A DNA stretch of 64,000 nt from JAGDZR01 sp049115695 (GCA_049115695.1 JAGDZR010000010.1:1-64000), one strand, 5' to 3'; counted from the stretch's first letter, positions 28,204 through 37,879 are shown. The notes: a model not told the origin generated them from the sequence alone. A program made the numbers and translations.

Positions 28204-29223
28204 TTAGTGATGCTCCTGCACCGCCATACCTATGTACAGTGATGAGAACATCGTAAACACATACGCCTGAATCAAAGCCACCAGAAGCTCAATAAAATTG
28301 ATAAAGGTTACTACCAAAGCAGAACCAATACCAACCGCCCATGAATGGAATATGAAGGTCAGACTTAATAAACTTAAAATCACAATGTGACCAGCAGTAA
28401 TTGCAACAAAAAGACGAACCATCAATGAAATCGGCTTTGTGAAAATACCAATGATCTCTACCGGTACAATAATAGGCTTTAATAATAAAGGAACTCCCGG
28501 AGTATTAAAGATATGGCCCCAATAATGTTTGTTGCCACTGAAATTTGTAAGAAACATTGTACCCAAAGCCAACATTGCTGTAACGGCTATGTTTCCAGTT
28601 AAATTTGCCGCTCCCGGCAAAAGGCCAATTAAGTTTCCAAAGAGAATAAAAAAGAACAAAGTGAGCATCCATGGCGTATATCGCTCATATTTTGGCCCAA
28701 TGTTCGGCTTAACCACTTCATCCCGTACAAACAAAATAATTGGTTCGAAAAAGGACTGAATTCCCTTAGGAGCTTTACCTGAATTTTTCTTATAGCCTCG
28801 AGCAACTGCCAAAAATACCAGTAGCATAAGCCCTGCATTGATGAAAAGAAATAGAACGTTCTTAGTAATAGAAAAATCAAGCACATGTGCTCCATCCAAT
28901 GTGATGTGCTCATGATCCATTGCGTACCCATTAAAGGTTACAGGATTATGCTGATCATCGTAAAGGTTTGAAGAAGAAAAAATCTCCAGTCCTCTTTGCT
29001 CAGTGTAAAGGATTACCGGAAGATGAACTTCAACCCCATGCATGATTTCCCAAACATGAGAATCCTTAATGTGATGATCAATCATCTCACCAGGATTAAA
29101 AGGCTCGTCTCCGTTACCTGAAGCCGCTTTTACGTCGTATCCTAGCACAAGAACAACGAGAGCGAGTAAAAGATTGATTTTCAGAAATTTAGGAAGCATG
29201 GAGAGCTCTGTTTTATTGTTCAT
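28204..29223 (-). CDS. atpB: F0 ATP synthase a subunit
   Basis: 339 residues from ATG at 29223; a TTG at 29241 overlaps the upstream stop but is not needed. It has an N-terminal signal-like segment (LPKFLKINLLLALVVLVLGY, cut near VKAASG) and an extra periplasmic region of about 100 residues, both common in Bacteroidota a subunits. The membrane core has GLLPGAANLTGN and the essential Arg in PISLMVRLFVAITAGH, ending IQAYVFTMFSSLYIGMAV. It provides the proton half-channels against the c ring. Confidence 0.95.
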   Translation of the reverse strand: MNNKTELSMLPKFLKINLLLALVVLVLGYDVKAASGNGDEPFNPGEMIDHHIKDSHVWEIMHGVEVHLPVILYTEQRGLEIFSSSNLYDDQHNPVTFNGYAMDHEHITLDGAHVLDFSITKNVLFLFINAGLMLLVFLAVARGYKKNSGKAPKGIQSFFEPIILFVRDEVVKPNIGPKYERYTPWMLTLFFFILFGNLIGLLPGAANLTGNIAVTAMLALGTMFLTNFSGNKHYWGHIFNTPGVPLLLKPIIVPVEIIGIFTKPISLMVRLFVAITAGHIVILSLLSLTFIFHSWAVGIGSALVVTFINFIELLVALIQAYVFTMFSSLYIGMAVQEHH

Positions 29224-29237
29224 TTTCTTTTCGTTCC

Positions 29238-29600
29238 TCAATTCGGCCGCAAGTTAGATAATACGACACTCAATTCAAACACCATATGGGTCAAATACAA
29301 AGCCATAAATTGGATCACCAAACTTCTTGGATCTTCTAACCCCGCAATGAAAAAAATCAGTAGAAATAATGCAGCACTCACAAACCTCAACACTACCGAT
29401 CCAAGAACGAATATTGGAAATTGTTTCTTGTCTTTCTCTCCCATATAAAGCAACCATGAAATAAGAATGGATTGAAAGAGAAAGAAAACAACAAACCAAA
29501 TAAAGTATTGGTGAAACTGCCATGGAAGATGGTTGTCAAAAATCCACAGCAATGTAAAAACTGCAGATACACCGACAGATGCTATCAAGTACTTTTTCAT
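29238..29600 (-). CDS. Small membrane protein in the atp operon (AtpI-like position)
   Basis: 120 residues with four predicted membrane helices (YLIASVGVSAVFTLLWIF, FIWFVVFFLFQSILISWLLY, FVLGSVVLRFVSAALFLLIFF, IQFMALYLTHMVFELSVVLS). No family can be named with confidence. Place and topology resemble AtpI-type accessory proteins that help assemble the c ring or supply Mg2+. Its start lies inside the atpZ stop region (4-base overlap), so it is coupled to atpZ. Confidence 0.7.
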   Translation of the reverse strand: MKKYLIASVGVSAVFTLLWIFDNHLPWQFHQYFIWFVVFFLFQSILISWLLYMGEKDKKQFPIFVLGSVVLRFVSAALFLLIFFIAGLEDPRSLVIQFMALYLTHMVFELSVVLSNLRPN

Positions 29601-29833
29601 GAAAGACGTTTAAGTAGATAGAAAACTGTGCCCACTACAGACAATAGAACGGCCAAAATAATAAACCATGGTGTATTCAATTGTAACCAGAGATCTATTC
29701 GATGACCCCCATAAACAACCAAAAGATTATATATGGCCAATTCCATGGCCAGTCCGCTATATTTCAAGAAGCTCCGGTCCTGAGAATTGTTATGACTGGG
29801 CTTTGAGGAGGGTGGGTTCTTCTTTTGCACCAA
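29597..29833 (-). CDS. atpZ: AtpZ/AtpI-family ATP synthase accessory protein
   Basis: 78 residues. The core KYSGLAMELAIYNLLVVYGGHRIDLWL followed by a second helix FIILAVLLSVVGTVFYLLKRL matches AtpZ. Family knowledge: AtpZ/AtpI assist F0 assembly or ion supply. The only available starts are TTG at 29833 or GTG at 29830, both overlapping the bactofilin gene by more than 40 bases; there is no ATG before the conserved core. The first gene of the atp set. Confidence 0.8.
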   Translation of the reverse strand: MVQKKNPPSSKPSHNNSQDRSFLKYSGLAMELAIYNLLVVYGGHRIDLWLQLNTPWFIILAVLLSVVGTVFYLLKRLS

Positions 29834-30203
29834 TTTTTATTTCCTTGGTATTTGATCCCATTTTGCAACCTCCATTGAACGATGCTCCACTTTCTACAAT
29901 TAATTTATTCGTATGGATATCTCCATCGACTCTTGCAGATGGTTTCAATACAAGTATTTCAGAAACCTCTATTGATCCAGTGACATGTCCAGCCACCTCT
30001 GCATTCTGCGCTAAAACATTACCATCAATGACCGCAGTTTCTCCAAAAACAACTTTCGATTTTGACTTGATATCACCAATTACCTTCCCTTCTACAAGGA
30101 TATTGCCATATGTCTCCAGATTTCCTGTGAGGATTGCTCCTTTACCCAAAATATTGCGGGTATTGCTCAATTCTGCTTCCTTGTTGTCCTTCTTATTCAA
30201 CAT
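29790..30203 (-). CDS. Bactofilin
   Basis: 137 residues. A repetitive Gly/Val/Ile beta-helix (NILVEGKVIGDIKSKSKVVFG, AEVAGHVTGSIEVSEILVL, ARVDGDIHTNKLIVESGA) preceded by a short polar N-terminus and followed by a basic tail. Bactofilins self-assemble into membrane-associated filaments that localise wall enzymes and shape cells. The gene directly before it encodes an M23 peptidase, the same pairing used for cell-shape control in Helicobacter (CcmA with Csd proteins) and others. The 3' end overlaps atpZ. Confidence 0.9.
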   Translation of the reverse strand: MLNKKDNKEAELSNTRNILGKGAILTGNLETYGNILVEGKVIGDIKSKSKVVFGETAVIDGNVLAQNAEVAGHVTGSIEVSEILVLKPSARVDGDIHTNKLIVESGASFNGGCKMGSNTKEIKIGAKEEPTLLKAQS

Positions 30204-30221
30204 TCCAGTTCAATTTATATT

Positions 30222-31085
30222 CTAAAATACTATGTAATCCTGAGGGTTTACAGGATTACCCCTATGCCATAACTCAAAATGTAAATGCGGCCCGGAAGTG
30301 AGTTCACCAGTATTCCCAATGACCGCTATTATCTCACCCGTCGAAACAAAGCTACCAACGTTTTTCAAAATTTCCGAATTGTGCTTATACACCGAAATCA
30401 AGTTACCCTTATGCTGAACAGCAACCACATACCCAGCATCCAACGTCCAGGACGAGAAGATAACAACTCCATCTGCAACGCATTTGATCGGTTCATTCTC
30501 TTTTGAAACTACATCTACACCGAAATGCTCCGCCCGCTGATCAAATCCATCGGAGACTATTCCCGAAACTGGATTAATTAAATATAAGTCCCGTATTTCT
30601 TCATTGCTGTAATCAAATGAAGAAATCAGACCAAGATCTGCGCGCTCATAATCGGCTCTAAATTGTGAGTCTACAGGGTCCAGAGCAGATGTGATTTGGA
30701 AATCCTCATTTGCAACCCTGGATTCCTGAATCTCCGCTTCATTGATAGATGTTACATCCTCACCACTGAGAATAAGTTTGATATTCTGAATGAATTCATC
30801 CTTGGCATTCATTTCATGCTCTAAAGAATCAATTGCCATACTGAGAGAGATGATCTGCCTATTTGCTACCATTTGTGCATGCCGTGGGTCCAACCATGCC
30901 TCGAGCACTGAAGTAACTAGATAGATAGCAATTCCCAGAGAAATCAAAAAGCCAAACGTCATTACCAATATGACACGAGCATAGTTGAATGTCAATGTTT
31001 TTTTCTCGGCAAAGTTTTCCTCATTTCTGATTATGAGAAGGTACCGATTGGTTAACCAACCAAATAAAGTGCGTTTTTGACCCAA
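30222..31085 (-). CDS. Membrane-anchored M23 (LytM) peptidoglycan endopeptidase
   Basis: 287 residues from a TTG start. One membrane helix (ARVILVMTFGFLISLGIAIYLV, about 36-57), a coiled coil (ISLSMAIDSLEHEMNAKDEF), then a LytM domain with the zinc ligands HFGVD (HxxxD) and HLHFEL. It likely cleaves peptide cross-links. The bactofilin gene follows after 18 bases, supporting a shape-related role. No ATG exists before the membrane helix; TTG at 31085 lies 21 bases downstream of an exact -7 box. Confidence 0.88.
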   Translation of the reverse strand: MGQKRTLFGWLTNRYLLIIRNEENFAEKKTLTFNYARVILVMTFGFLISLGIAIYLVTSVLEAWLDPRHAQMVANRQIISLSMAIDSLEHEMNAKDEFIQNIKLILSGEDVTSINEAEIQESRVANEDFQITSALDPVDSQFRADYERADLGLISSFDYSNEEIRDLYLINPVSGIVSDGFDQRAEHFGVDVVSKENEPIKCVADGVVIFSSWTLDAGYVVAVQHKGNLISVYKHNSEILKNVGSFVSTGEIIAVIGNTGELTSGPHLHFELWHRGNPVNPQDYIVF

Positions 31086-31106
31086 TTTTCAATCCTGTTA
31101 GAAACG

Positions 31107-31114
31107 CAAATATA
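31107..31114 (-). promoter_or_regulatory. -7 promoter box of the M23/bactofilin/atp run
   Basis: On the minus strand TATATTTG exactly fits TAnnTTTG, 21 bases before the TTG start at 31085. No clear TTTG at -33. It is back to back with the porW box at 31131, so the two transcription units share a 74-bp control region. Confidence 0.45.
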
Positions 31115-31130
31115 TTCAATGCCAATATTT

Positions 31131-31138
31131 TACCTTTG
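31131..31138 (+). promoter_or_regulatory. -7 promoter box of porW/sprE
   Basis: TACCTTTG exactly fits TAnnTTTG, 21 bases before TTG at 31160. This is the same spacing as the divergent M23 box. No clear -33 element is seen. Confidence 0.45.
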
Positions 31139-31159
31139 CATTACACCGAATAGATCATT

Positions 31160-33766
31160 TTGTACGTTGCACAGGTGTTAAGTCAATTGAATCAGTTGAA
31201 ATCATTTATTCCCATTCTGTTAACATTAGCCACATTGAGCTCAATGGCTCAAGGTGTGGGGGATGTACTCAGCACTAACTATCATAATGTCACCGCGCAT
31301 TATAATGGCTATTTCATAGCCAGGGAGCGAGTGTTGGAAGTTGAAAATGGTATTCAAGATCGTTTTCAATGGAACTACAATGAAATTCTTCCGGTATTTG
31401 CACTTTACGATACGACAGTTTCTAAGTCCTTTGAAACACAACTTCAGGATGGCATTGAAAAGGCATCTATTGCAATTCAAAGGCATCCAGGATCGAGATG
31501 GGAAGATGACGCCTACATACAAGTTGGAAAAGCACGATTGTATGGATCAGAGTTTCCAGAGGCCATTGAAACATTCAAGTATGTCAATACACATGGCGAC
31601 AATAAGAATGATCGTCATGTGGCATTGGTGTATCTGCTCCGAACTTTTGTCGAATCCAGGGAATTTAAAAATGCCCTTGCCGTTTCTGAATACGTTCAGA
31701 AAGAGAAGCTTTCTGAAAAGAATGAACAACTTTTTAGAACAACTTTGGCGTTCTATTATCAAGCTCGAGAAGATTATGAGTCAATGGCCAAGCACCTTTC
31801 AATTGCCGAAAAGCTTATGCCTAAAGGACGCGAAAAAGCCAGGATTGCATTTATTCTTGGGCAAATCTACCAACACCTAGGGCAAGATGACCTGGCTTAC
31901 AACAACTATAAAACCGCTCTAAAAAACAGCAAAACGTATGAACTCACCTTCTTTACAAAGCTGAACATGGCTCAGGTTTCTCAGCTTAATACTGGAGGGG
32001 ATGAAAAGAAAATTAAAAAATATTTTCGAAAACTCCTGAAGGACCCAAAGAATATAGATTACCATGACAAGATCTATTATGAAATGGGTGAGTTTGAGTT
32101 AAAAAGAGGCCAACTTGCTAAGGCGATTGAATTCTATAAAAATGCAACTGCTGCTGGAAAGGGTAATAACCGGCAAAAATCATACAGCTATTTGAGGCTT
32201 GGCATGATCTATTATGATAGTCTAAAAGATTTCTCCCTTGCAAAGACCTACTACGATAGTGCTTCCAGCATTCTACCAAAAGATTCAAAGGAATATCTCG
32301 CCATACAGAAACGACATGAAGTGCTGGATGACTTTGTCAATTATTACACTACGTTGATCACAAATGATAGCATTCTTGCTGTAACCAAGATGTCATCAAG
32401 CACCCTGGATAGTTTAGTTGAAATAAAACTTGATGAAAAAGAAGCTCAATTTTTAACCGCCAAAGAACTACGCAAAAAGGAAAAGAGAAGGAGTATGTTC
32501 ACAGAATCTGCTGGGGAAACATTCTACACTGAAGAAAATCAAAGCATGATCAGTCAGGATCTTTCAGGACAATGGTACTTTTACAATATCACGCTTGCGA
32601 GCAATGGCCCAATTGAATTCAGGCAAAAATGGGGAGACCGGCCATTGCAAGATAATTGGAGAAGGACTCAAAACATTGCTGGAGGCAACAACAATATTAA
32701 TGAAACAGATGAGCTCAGTGGCTTGGTTGAGAAAGATGATGAATTAGCAGAATCGTTCAATAGAGAAAATGAAAAACAACAAATATTAAATGGACTTCCT
32801 ACTGAACAAGGGGAGCTTAATGCATTATTGCAAGGTATTGAAGAATCCTTATACCATCTTGGAAATATCTATAATTTCAGACTTGAAGAAAAGGACAATG
32901 CCATTTCCAGCTTTACAGCTTTAATTAATAGGTTCGACACCTCCCAGTATAGGCCAGAAGTGCTCTACCAACTCTTCTTGTTGCACAAGGAAACTGACAC
33001 TGCTAAGAGCGTAATAGCTGCCAATGAAATACTAAATCGATTTGAGGAAACTATTTATGCCAAACTAATATTCAATCCAAATTATAGGGAAGAGAGCAAA
33101 GTGCTAAGTGAGAAACTTCGAAAAATATATCACAGAGCCTATTTCATGTATACCGATGGCAATTATCAAGCCTCTCTAAATTTAATTGACAGTGCCTTAT
33201 CTGACAATCCTGAATCACAATATGTAGACTATCTGATCCTTTTGAGGGCAATGAACCACGGGGAGATTGATGGAGTTTATAAATACCAGTACGAGCTGGG
33301 TGACTTCATTGGTAAATTTGCAGAAAGCGATTTGAAAGATTATGCTCAACAGCTATTAACGACTACAGAGGAATACCAAATTGATAGATTCAATGCGTCG
33401 AGAGCAAAGTTCATTCGTAATTTTGACGACATACATTATTTCGTTTTGGTCTATCCAACAAGTCAAGAATTGATTAAAACGCTTCCTGATATAGTCAATG
33501 AGTTTGTTAACTCGTATGCTGAGACTTATGACGTAGGTAATTTAATTTTCGATGATGTCCAATCAATGATCCTTGTTAGTGAATTTGCAGATAAGTCAAA
33601 GGCAACATCCTTTGTTAAAAATTTTGATCAAAACGGTAAAATACCAGCGACCATCAAAACAGAAAAGCTCCACACCATTGTATTAACTAAAGAGAACTTC
33701 GACATTTTTTTCAAAACGAAAGATCTGGATAGCTATCTTACATTTTATGAGAAATATTACCGTTAA
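31160..33766 (+). CDS. porW: Type IX secretion TPR protein PorW/SprE
   Basis: About 868 residues. After a signal peptide ending SSMAQ comes the family's N-terminal signature (NVTAHYNGYFIARERVLEVE), TPR repeats (residues about 90-400 and 560-720), and a C-terminal domain (YFVLVYPTSQELIKTLPDIVNEF). PorW/SprE is a periplasmic component that connects the GldKLMN machinery to the outer-membrane translocon and is needed for secretion and gliding. Unlike the Flavobacterium lipoprotein there is no Cys after the signal. Start: TTG at 31160 fits promoter spacing; TTG at 31196 (MKSFIPILL) gives a tighter signal peptide. Overlaps the next gene by one base (TAATG). Confidence 0.85.
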   Translation: MYVAQVLSQLNQLKSFIPILLTLATLSSMAQGVGDVLSTNYHNVTAHYNGYFIARERVLEVENGIQDRFQWNYNEILPVFALYDTTVSKSFETQLQDGIEKASIAIQRHPGSRWEDDAYIQVGKARLYGSEFPEAIETFKYVNTHGDNKNDRHVALVYLLRTFVESREFKNALAVSEYVQKEKLSEKNEQLFRTTLAFYYQAREDYESMAKHLSIAEKLMPKGREKARIAFILGQIYQHLGQDDLAYNNYKTALKNSKTYELTFFTKLNMAQVSQLNTGGDEKKIKKYFRKLLKDPKNIDYHDKIYYEMGEFELKRGQLAKAIEFYKNATAAGKGNNRQKSYSYLRLGMIYYDSLKDFSLAKTYYDSASSILPKDSKEYLAIQKRHEVLDDFVNYYTTLITNDSILAVTKMSSSTLDSLVEIKLDEKEAQFLTAKELRKKEKRRSMFTESAGETFYTEENQSMISQDLSGQWYFYNITLASNGPIEFRQKWGDRPLQDNWRRTQNIAGGNNNINETDELSGLVEKDDELAESFNRENEKQQILNGLPTEQGELNALLQGIEESLYHLGNIYNFRLEEKDNAISSFTALINRFDTSQYRPEVLYQLFLLHKETDTAKSVIAANEILNRFEETIYAKLIFNPNYREESKVLSEKLRKIYHRAYFMYTDGNYQASLNLIDSALSDNPESQYVDYLILLRAMNHGEIDGVYKYQYELGDFIGKFAESDLKDYAQQLLTTTEEYQIDRFNASRAKFIRNFDDIHYFVLVYPTSQELIKTLPDIVNEFVNSYAETYDVGNLIFDDVQSMILVSEFADKSKATSFVKNFDQNGKIPATIKTEKLHTIVLTKENFDIFFKTKDLDSYLTFYEKYYR

Positions 33767-36057
33767 TGGAAGAAACACAAACCATACCTAATAAGAAGGC
33801 AAAGATTCTAATTCTGGTTACTTGGTTGTTTTTTGCAATCTTATTCGCTGGTGTACCAGTCACTTTTTACATGGTCCAATCAGACGCAATGGGACTTTTT
33901 GGTGGTTTGCCTTCGCTGAGCGCCCTTGAAAAACCCGATCCTGATCTCTCTTCAGAACTGTTTAGTGCAGATGGAGTTTCGCTTGGGAAATATTTCAGAA
34001 GAAATCGTACACCAGTCTCTTATGAAGAACTTTCACCCGAATTGGTCAATACGCTATTAGTAACTGAAGATGTCAGGTTCAAAGATCATGCTGGAATTGA
34101 TTTGAAAGGTCTGGCTCGTGCAGTAATCGGAAAGCTAACATTCCAATTTAAAGGCGGAGGCAGTACAATTACTATGCAGCTTGCCGAAAACCTCTACAAA
34201 ACAGAAGCTGAAAACCAGGGTAAATTATATGCCAATCGATCGCTAGGACAAATAATAACTAAGCTCAAAGAGTGGATCATCGCCGTTCAATTGGAGAAGT
34301 CATATACTAAAGAAGAAATTCTTGCAATGTATCTCAACACAGTGGAGTATGGGTCAAACTCTTATGGTATAAAGGTGGCGGCAAAAACATTCTTTAATAA
34401 ACTCCCCTCGCAGCTCAATTATCTCGAATCTGCAGTTCTGGTTGGAACTATCAACGCCCCAACACGTTACAGTCCTGTTTATAATCCGGATAATGCCACT
34501 GCTAAGCGAACTGAAATATTATACAATATTCATAAATACGGCTTAATTGATCGTGCGACATTTGATTCCCTCAAGATTGAACCGCTAGGCCTTAATTATC
34601 GGGTTAATAATCAAAATGAAGGTTTGGCAACTTATTTCAGATCAGTCATAAAAGATGACTTAATGAGGTGGACCAAAGAAAACGGTTACGATCTTTGGGA
34701 TGACGGCCTTAAAATCTATACCACTATAGATAGCAGAATGCAAGAATATGCCGAACAGGCTATGTCTCAACATATGGACACCCTGCATCAAATTTTTATC
34801 AATCACTTGAATGGCGATGCTCCATGGATTGATGATAACAATAATGAAATGCAAAATTTCATAGAAGATAGAATGGAGAAAACTGCGCTATATAGATCGC
34901 TGGTAAGAAGGTATGGTGAAGATTCTGACTCTATTGAAGTCGCTCTGAATACTCCAAAACGTATGAAGGTTTTTAGTTGGGGAGGAGAAATTGACACAGT
35001 GCTAAGTTCCATTGACTCGATGAAATATTATAAGCACTTTCTCCAGGCTGGCTTTATGGCCATGGAGCCTGAAACAGGCCACATCAAAGCATGGGTTGGA
35101 GGCATCAATTACAAGTATTTCAAATATGATCATGTTAAAAGGGGTAAGCGGCAGCCTGGGTCAACTATTAAACCTATCGTTTATACAGCTGCTATTGATA
35201 ATGGTTATTCCCCTTGTCAGACTGTTGTAGATGCTCCTGTTACCTTTCCTTTCCCAGGTCAGGATCCACCAACCTGGACTCCTGATAATGCCAATGGTAA
35301 ATTCACTGGTAATACCATGACCCTAAGGCAAGCAATGGCCAGGTCGGTAAACAGTATTACCGCATGGGTAATGCAAAAAATTGAACCTACAATGGTTGTT
35401 GATTATGCTAAGAGACTCGGGATAAAAAGTCGTTTAGATCCAGTGCCAGCCTTATGTTTGGGAGCAGGTGGTGACGTGTCTATTTTTGAAATGGTGGGTG
35501 CTTATTCAACTTTCGTGAACAAAGGAATCTACACCGAACCGTTTTACATTACGCGAATTGAAGATGAAAACGGTAACATTATTCAACATTTTACACCAGA
35601 AACTCGCCAAGCCCTCAATGAACAAACTGCATATGTCATGCTTCATATGCTCAAAGGCACTACAGAAGAACCCGGAGGTACAGGTGGTCCTATTGATTGG
35701 GAATTGAAAGAAAATAATGAGATTGGTGGTAAAACTGGTACTACTCAAAATGCCTCAGATGGTTGGTTCATGGGCGTAACTAAAGATCTCGTTGCAGGTG
35801 CTTGGGTAGGAGGTGATGAGCGATCAATTAGATTTAAACACTGGGCGTTGGGTCAGGGGGCCCGAACTGCAATGCCTATTTGGGAAAATTTTATGTTAGA
35901 AGTGTATGACGACCCTACCTTACCCTATGAAAAAGGAAAGTTTGATCGACCCCTAAAACCGATCAATGTTGAATTAGATTGCTCGCAATATGGTGATGGT
36001 ATTGTGCAGTCTGACACTACCTTCTACGATATTGTTGAAGAAGATGAAATCTTCTAA
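33766..36057 (+). CDS. mrcA: Class A penicillin-binding protein 1A (transglycosylase/transpeptidase)
   Basis: 763 residues. One N-terminal membrane helix (ILILVTWLFFAILFAGVPVTFYM), then the GT51 glycosyltransferase with EDVRFKDHAGID and GGGSTITMQLAENLY, then the transpeptidase with SxxK in PGSTIKP (Ser about 466), SVNS, and KTGTT (about 657). It polymerises and cross-links peptidoglycan at the outer face of the inner membrane. Coupled to porW by a one-base overlap; uvrC follows after 5 bases. Confidence 0.95.
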   Translation: MEETQTIPNKKAKILILVTWLFFAILFAGVPVTFYMVQSDAMGLFGGLPSLSALEKPDPDLSSELFSADGVSLGKYFRRNRTPVSYEELSPELVNTLLVTEDVRFKDHAGIDLKGLARAVIGKLTFQFKGGGSTITMQLAENLYKTEAENQGKLYANRSLGQIITKLKEWIIAVQLEKSYTKEEILAMYLNTVEYGSNSYGIKVAAKTFFNKLPSQLNYLESAVLVGTINAPTRYSPVYNPDNATAKRTEILYNIHKYGLIDRATFDSLKIEPLGLNYRVNNQNEGLATYFRSVIKDDLMRWTKENGYDLWDDGLKIYTTIDSRMQEYAEQAMSQHMDTLHQIFINHLNGDAPWIDDNNNEMQNFIEDRMEKTALYRSLVRRYGEDSDSIEVALNTPKRMKVFSWGGEIDTVLSSIDSMKYYKHFLQAGFMAMEPETGHIKAWVGGINYKYFKYDHVKRGKRQPGSTIKPIVYTAAIDNGYSPCQTVVDAPVTFPFPGQDPPTWTPDNANGKFTGNTMTLRQAMARSVNSITAWVMQKIEPTMVVDYAKRLGIKSRLDPVPALCLGAGGDVSIFEMVGAYSTFVNKGIYTEPFYITRIEDENGNIIQHFTPETRQALNEQTAYVMLHMLKGTTEEPGGTGGPIDWELKENNEIGGKTGTTQNASDGWFMGVTKDLVAGAWVGGDERSIRFKHWALGQGARTAMPIWENFMLEVYDDPTLPYEKGKFDRPLKPINVELDCSQYGDGIVQSDTTFYDIVEEDEIF

Positions 36058-36062
36058 TTACA

Positions 36063-37862
36063 ATGGAAAACTTTCGATTTTCGAGAGATGATCTTTCCCG
36101 ACTTCCTAATGATCCGGGGGTCTACAAATTCTTCAGTCAAGCTAAGGTGATTTATGTTGGGAAAGCAAAAAACCTTAAAAAAAGAGTATCCAGCTACTTT
36201 TCAGAAAGCAAACAGCATAACTATAAGACTAAAAAGCTTGTAAGAGAACTGGAATTCATAGAAGTAACCATTGTTAATTCTGAATTCGATGCACTACTAC
36301 TTGAAAACAGTCTGATCAAAGAAAATCAGCCCAAATTCAACATCCTTTTAAAAGATGATAAGTCTTTTCCTTCCATTCTTGTTACAAATGAAAGGTTCCC
36401 GAAAATATACGCTACCAGAAGAATAGATAAATCACTCGGTAAGTATTACGGCCCCTACACCTCAGTAAGAGCAATGAATAGTGTGCTCGAATTAATCCGG
36501 CAATTATTCAAAGTAAGAACATGCAATTTGCTTCTTTCTGAGAAAAATATTGACACTGGGAAATTCAAAGTTTGTCTAGAGTTTCATTTGGGTAATTGCC
36601 TCGGGCCATGTGAAGGTCGCCAAAATGAAAATGATTACCTCACAGAGATCCAATCTGCCATAGAAATTCTAAAAGGTAATGTAGGTTTTGTTAAACGAAA
36701 CTTTCAATCTCAGATGAATATTGCAGCAGAGGAATTAAATTTTGAAGCGGCACAGTTAGCAAAGAACAAATTAGATCTACTGGACAAGTTCCATTCAAAT
36801 TCCCTCATAGTTAATCCCAAAATTGGATCCCTGGATGTTTTTTGTTTGACTAGTGACGATTCATCGGCTTATATCAATTTTATGAAAATTGAGCATGGTT
36901 CAATTACTGCTTCAGAAACACTAGAAGTGAAAACCCAACTTGAAGAAACTGATTTAGAAATTCTTACCTATGCCCTACCGATACTAAGAGAAAAATATAA
37001 CAGCGACGCTCAAGATGTATTGACAAATCTTATATTGGACATTCTTGAAATGCCCTTTTCTGTTATCAAACCTGAAATTGGTGATAAACGCAAACTTGTT
37101 GAACTGTCCCTCAAAAACATCTATGCCTTCAGAAAAGAAAAGCTGCTTAAAAAAACTAACCAAAGAGACAAGGTAAACTACGCTACCATTACACTTAAAG
37201 AGGATTTAAAGCTAAGCGAGCTTCCATTACATATTGAGTGTTTTGATAATTCGAATATCCAAGGAACCAATCCAGTTGCTTCTATGGTGTGTTTCAAAAA
37301 TGGAAAACCTTCAAAAAAAGAATACCGTCATTTCAATATTAAGACGGTAGTTGGTCCAGATGATTTTGGATCAATGAAGGAGATTGTTTTTCGAAGGTAT
37401 AATCGGCTAAAAAATGAAAATATTCCTTTCCCACACCTCATAGTCATTGATGGTGGTAAAGGTCAGCTTAACGCAGCGGTCGAAGCGCTTAAAGATCTTT
37501 CCATATATGGGAGCATCCCAGTGATTGGTATTGCCAAGCGCTTAGAAGAGATTTACTTCCCTTTTGACCCGCTTCCTTTACACATCAGTAAAAAGTCTGA
37601 ATCACTCAAACTTCTACAGCACTTACGCGATGAAGCGCACCGATTTGCCATTACATTTCATCGACAAAAAAGATCAAATAGCGCAAATAAGTCCGAACTC
37701 GACCTTATTCCTGGTATCGGTCCAAAAACCAAGTCAAGCCTATTAGGCCATTTCAAAAGTGTAAAAAGAATATTTAAGGCGGATAAGTCAGAGTTAGCGA
37801 AGGTTGTCGGGGACCAGAAGGCTCAACTTATTATTACACATATCACAAAAAAGGGATCCTGA
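36063..37862 (+). CDS. uvrC: UvrABC excinuclease subunit C
   Basis: 599 residues. N-terminal GIY-YIG nuclease (PGVYKFFSQAKVIYVGKAKNLKKRV), central UVR motif (AAEELNFEAAQLAKNKLDLLD), RNase H-like nuclease domain (HIECFDNSNIQGTNPVASMV, VIDGGKGQLNAA), and helix-hairpin-helix DNA binding at the end (LIPGIGPKTKSSLLGHF). UvrC cuts on both sides of lesions bound by UvrAB; uvrA is in this window at 50200. Its stop codon lies inside the terminator hairpin. Confidence 0.97.
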   Translation: MENFRFSRDDLSRLPNDPGVYKFFSQAKVIYVGKAKNLKKRVSSYFSESKQHNYKTKKLVRELEFIEVTIVNSEFDALLLENSLIKENQPKFNILLKDDKSFPSILVTNERFPKIYATRRIDKSLGKYYGPYTSVRAMNSVLELIRQLFKVRTCNLLLSEKNIDTGKFKVCLEFHLGNCLGPCEGRQNENDYLTEIQSAIEILKGNVGFVKRNFQSQMNIAAEELNFEAAQLAKNKLDLLDKFHSNSLIVNPKIGSLDVFCLTSDDSSAYINFMKIEHGSITASETLEVKTQLEETDLEILTYALPILREKYNSDAQDVLTNLILDILEMPFSVIKPEIGDKRKLVELSLKNIYAFRKEKLLKKTNQRDKVNYATITLKEDLKLSELPLHIECFDNSNIQGTNPVASMVCFKNGKPSKKEYRHFNIKTVVGPDDFGSMKEIVFRRYNRLKNENIPFPHLIVIDGGKGQLNAAVEALKDLSIYGSIPVIGIAKRLEEIYFPFDPLPLHISKKSESLKLLQHLRDEAHRFAITFHRQKRSNSANKSELDLIPGIGPKTKSSLLGHFKSVKRIFKADKSELAKVVGDQKAQLIITHITKKGS

Positions 37863-37879
37863 CTTAGGATCCCTTTTTT
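37847..37879. terminator. Bidirectional terminator between uvrC and gldN
   Basis: Perfect 13-bp stem: AAAAAAGGGATCC (37847-37859) and GGATCCCTTTTTT (37867-37879), loop TGACTTA, which includes the uvrC TGA. The A-run on one side and T-run on the other allow it to stop transcription from both converging units (uvrC rightward and gldN leftward). Confidence 0.85.
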
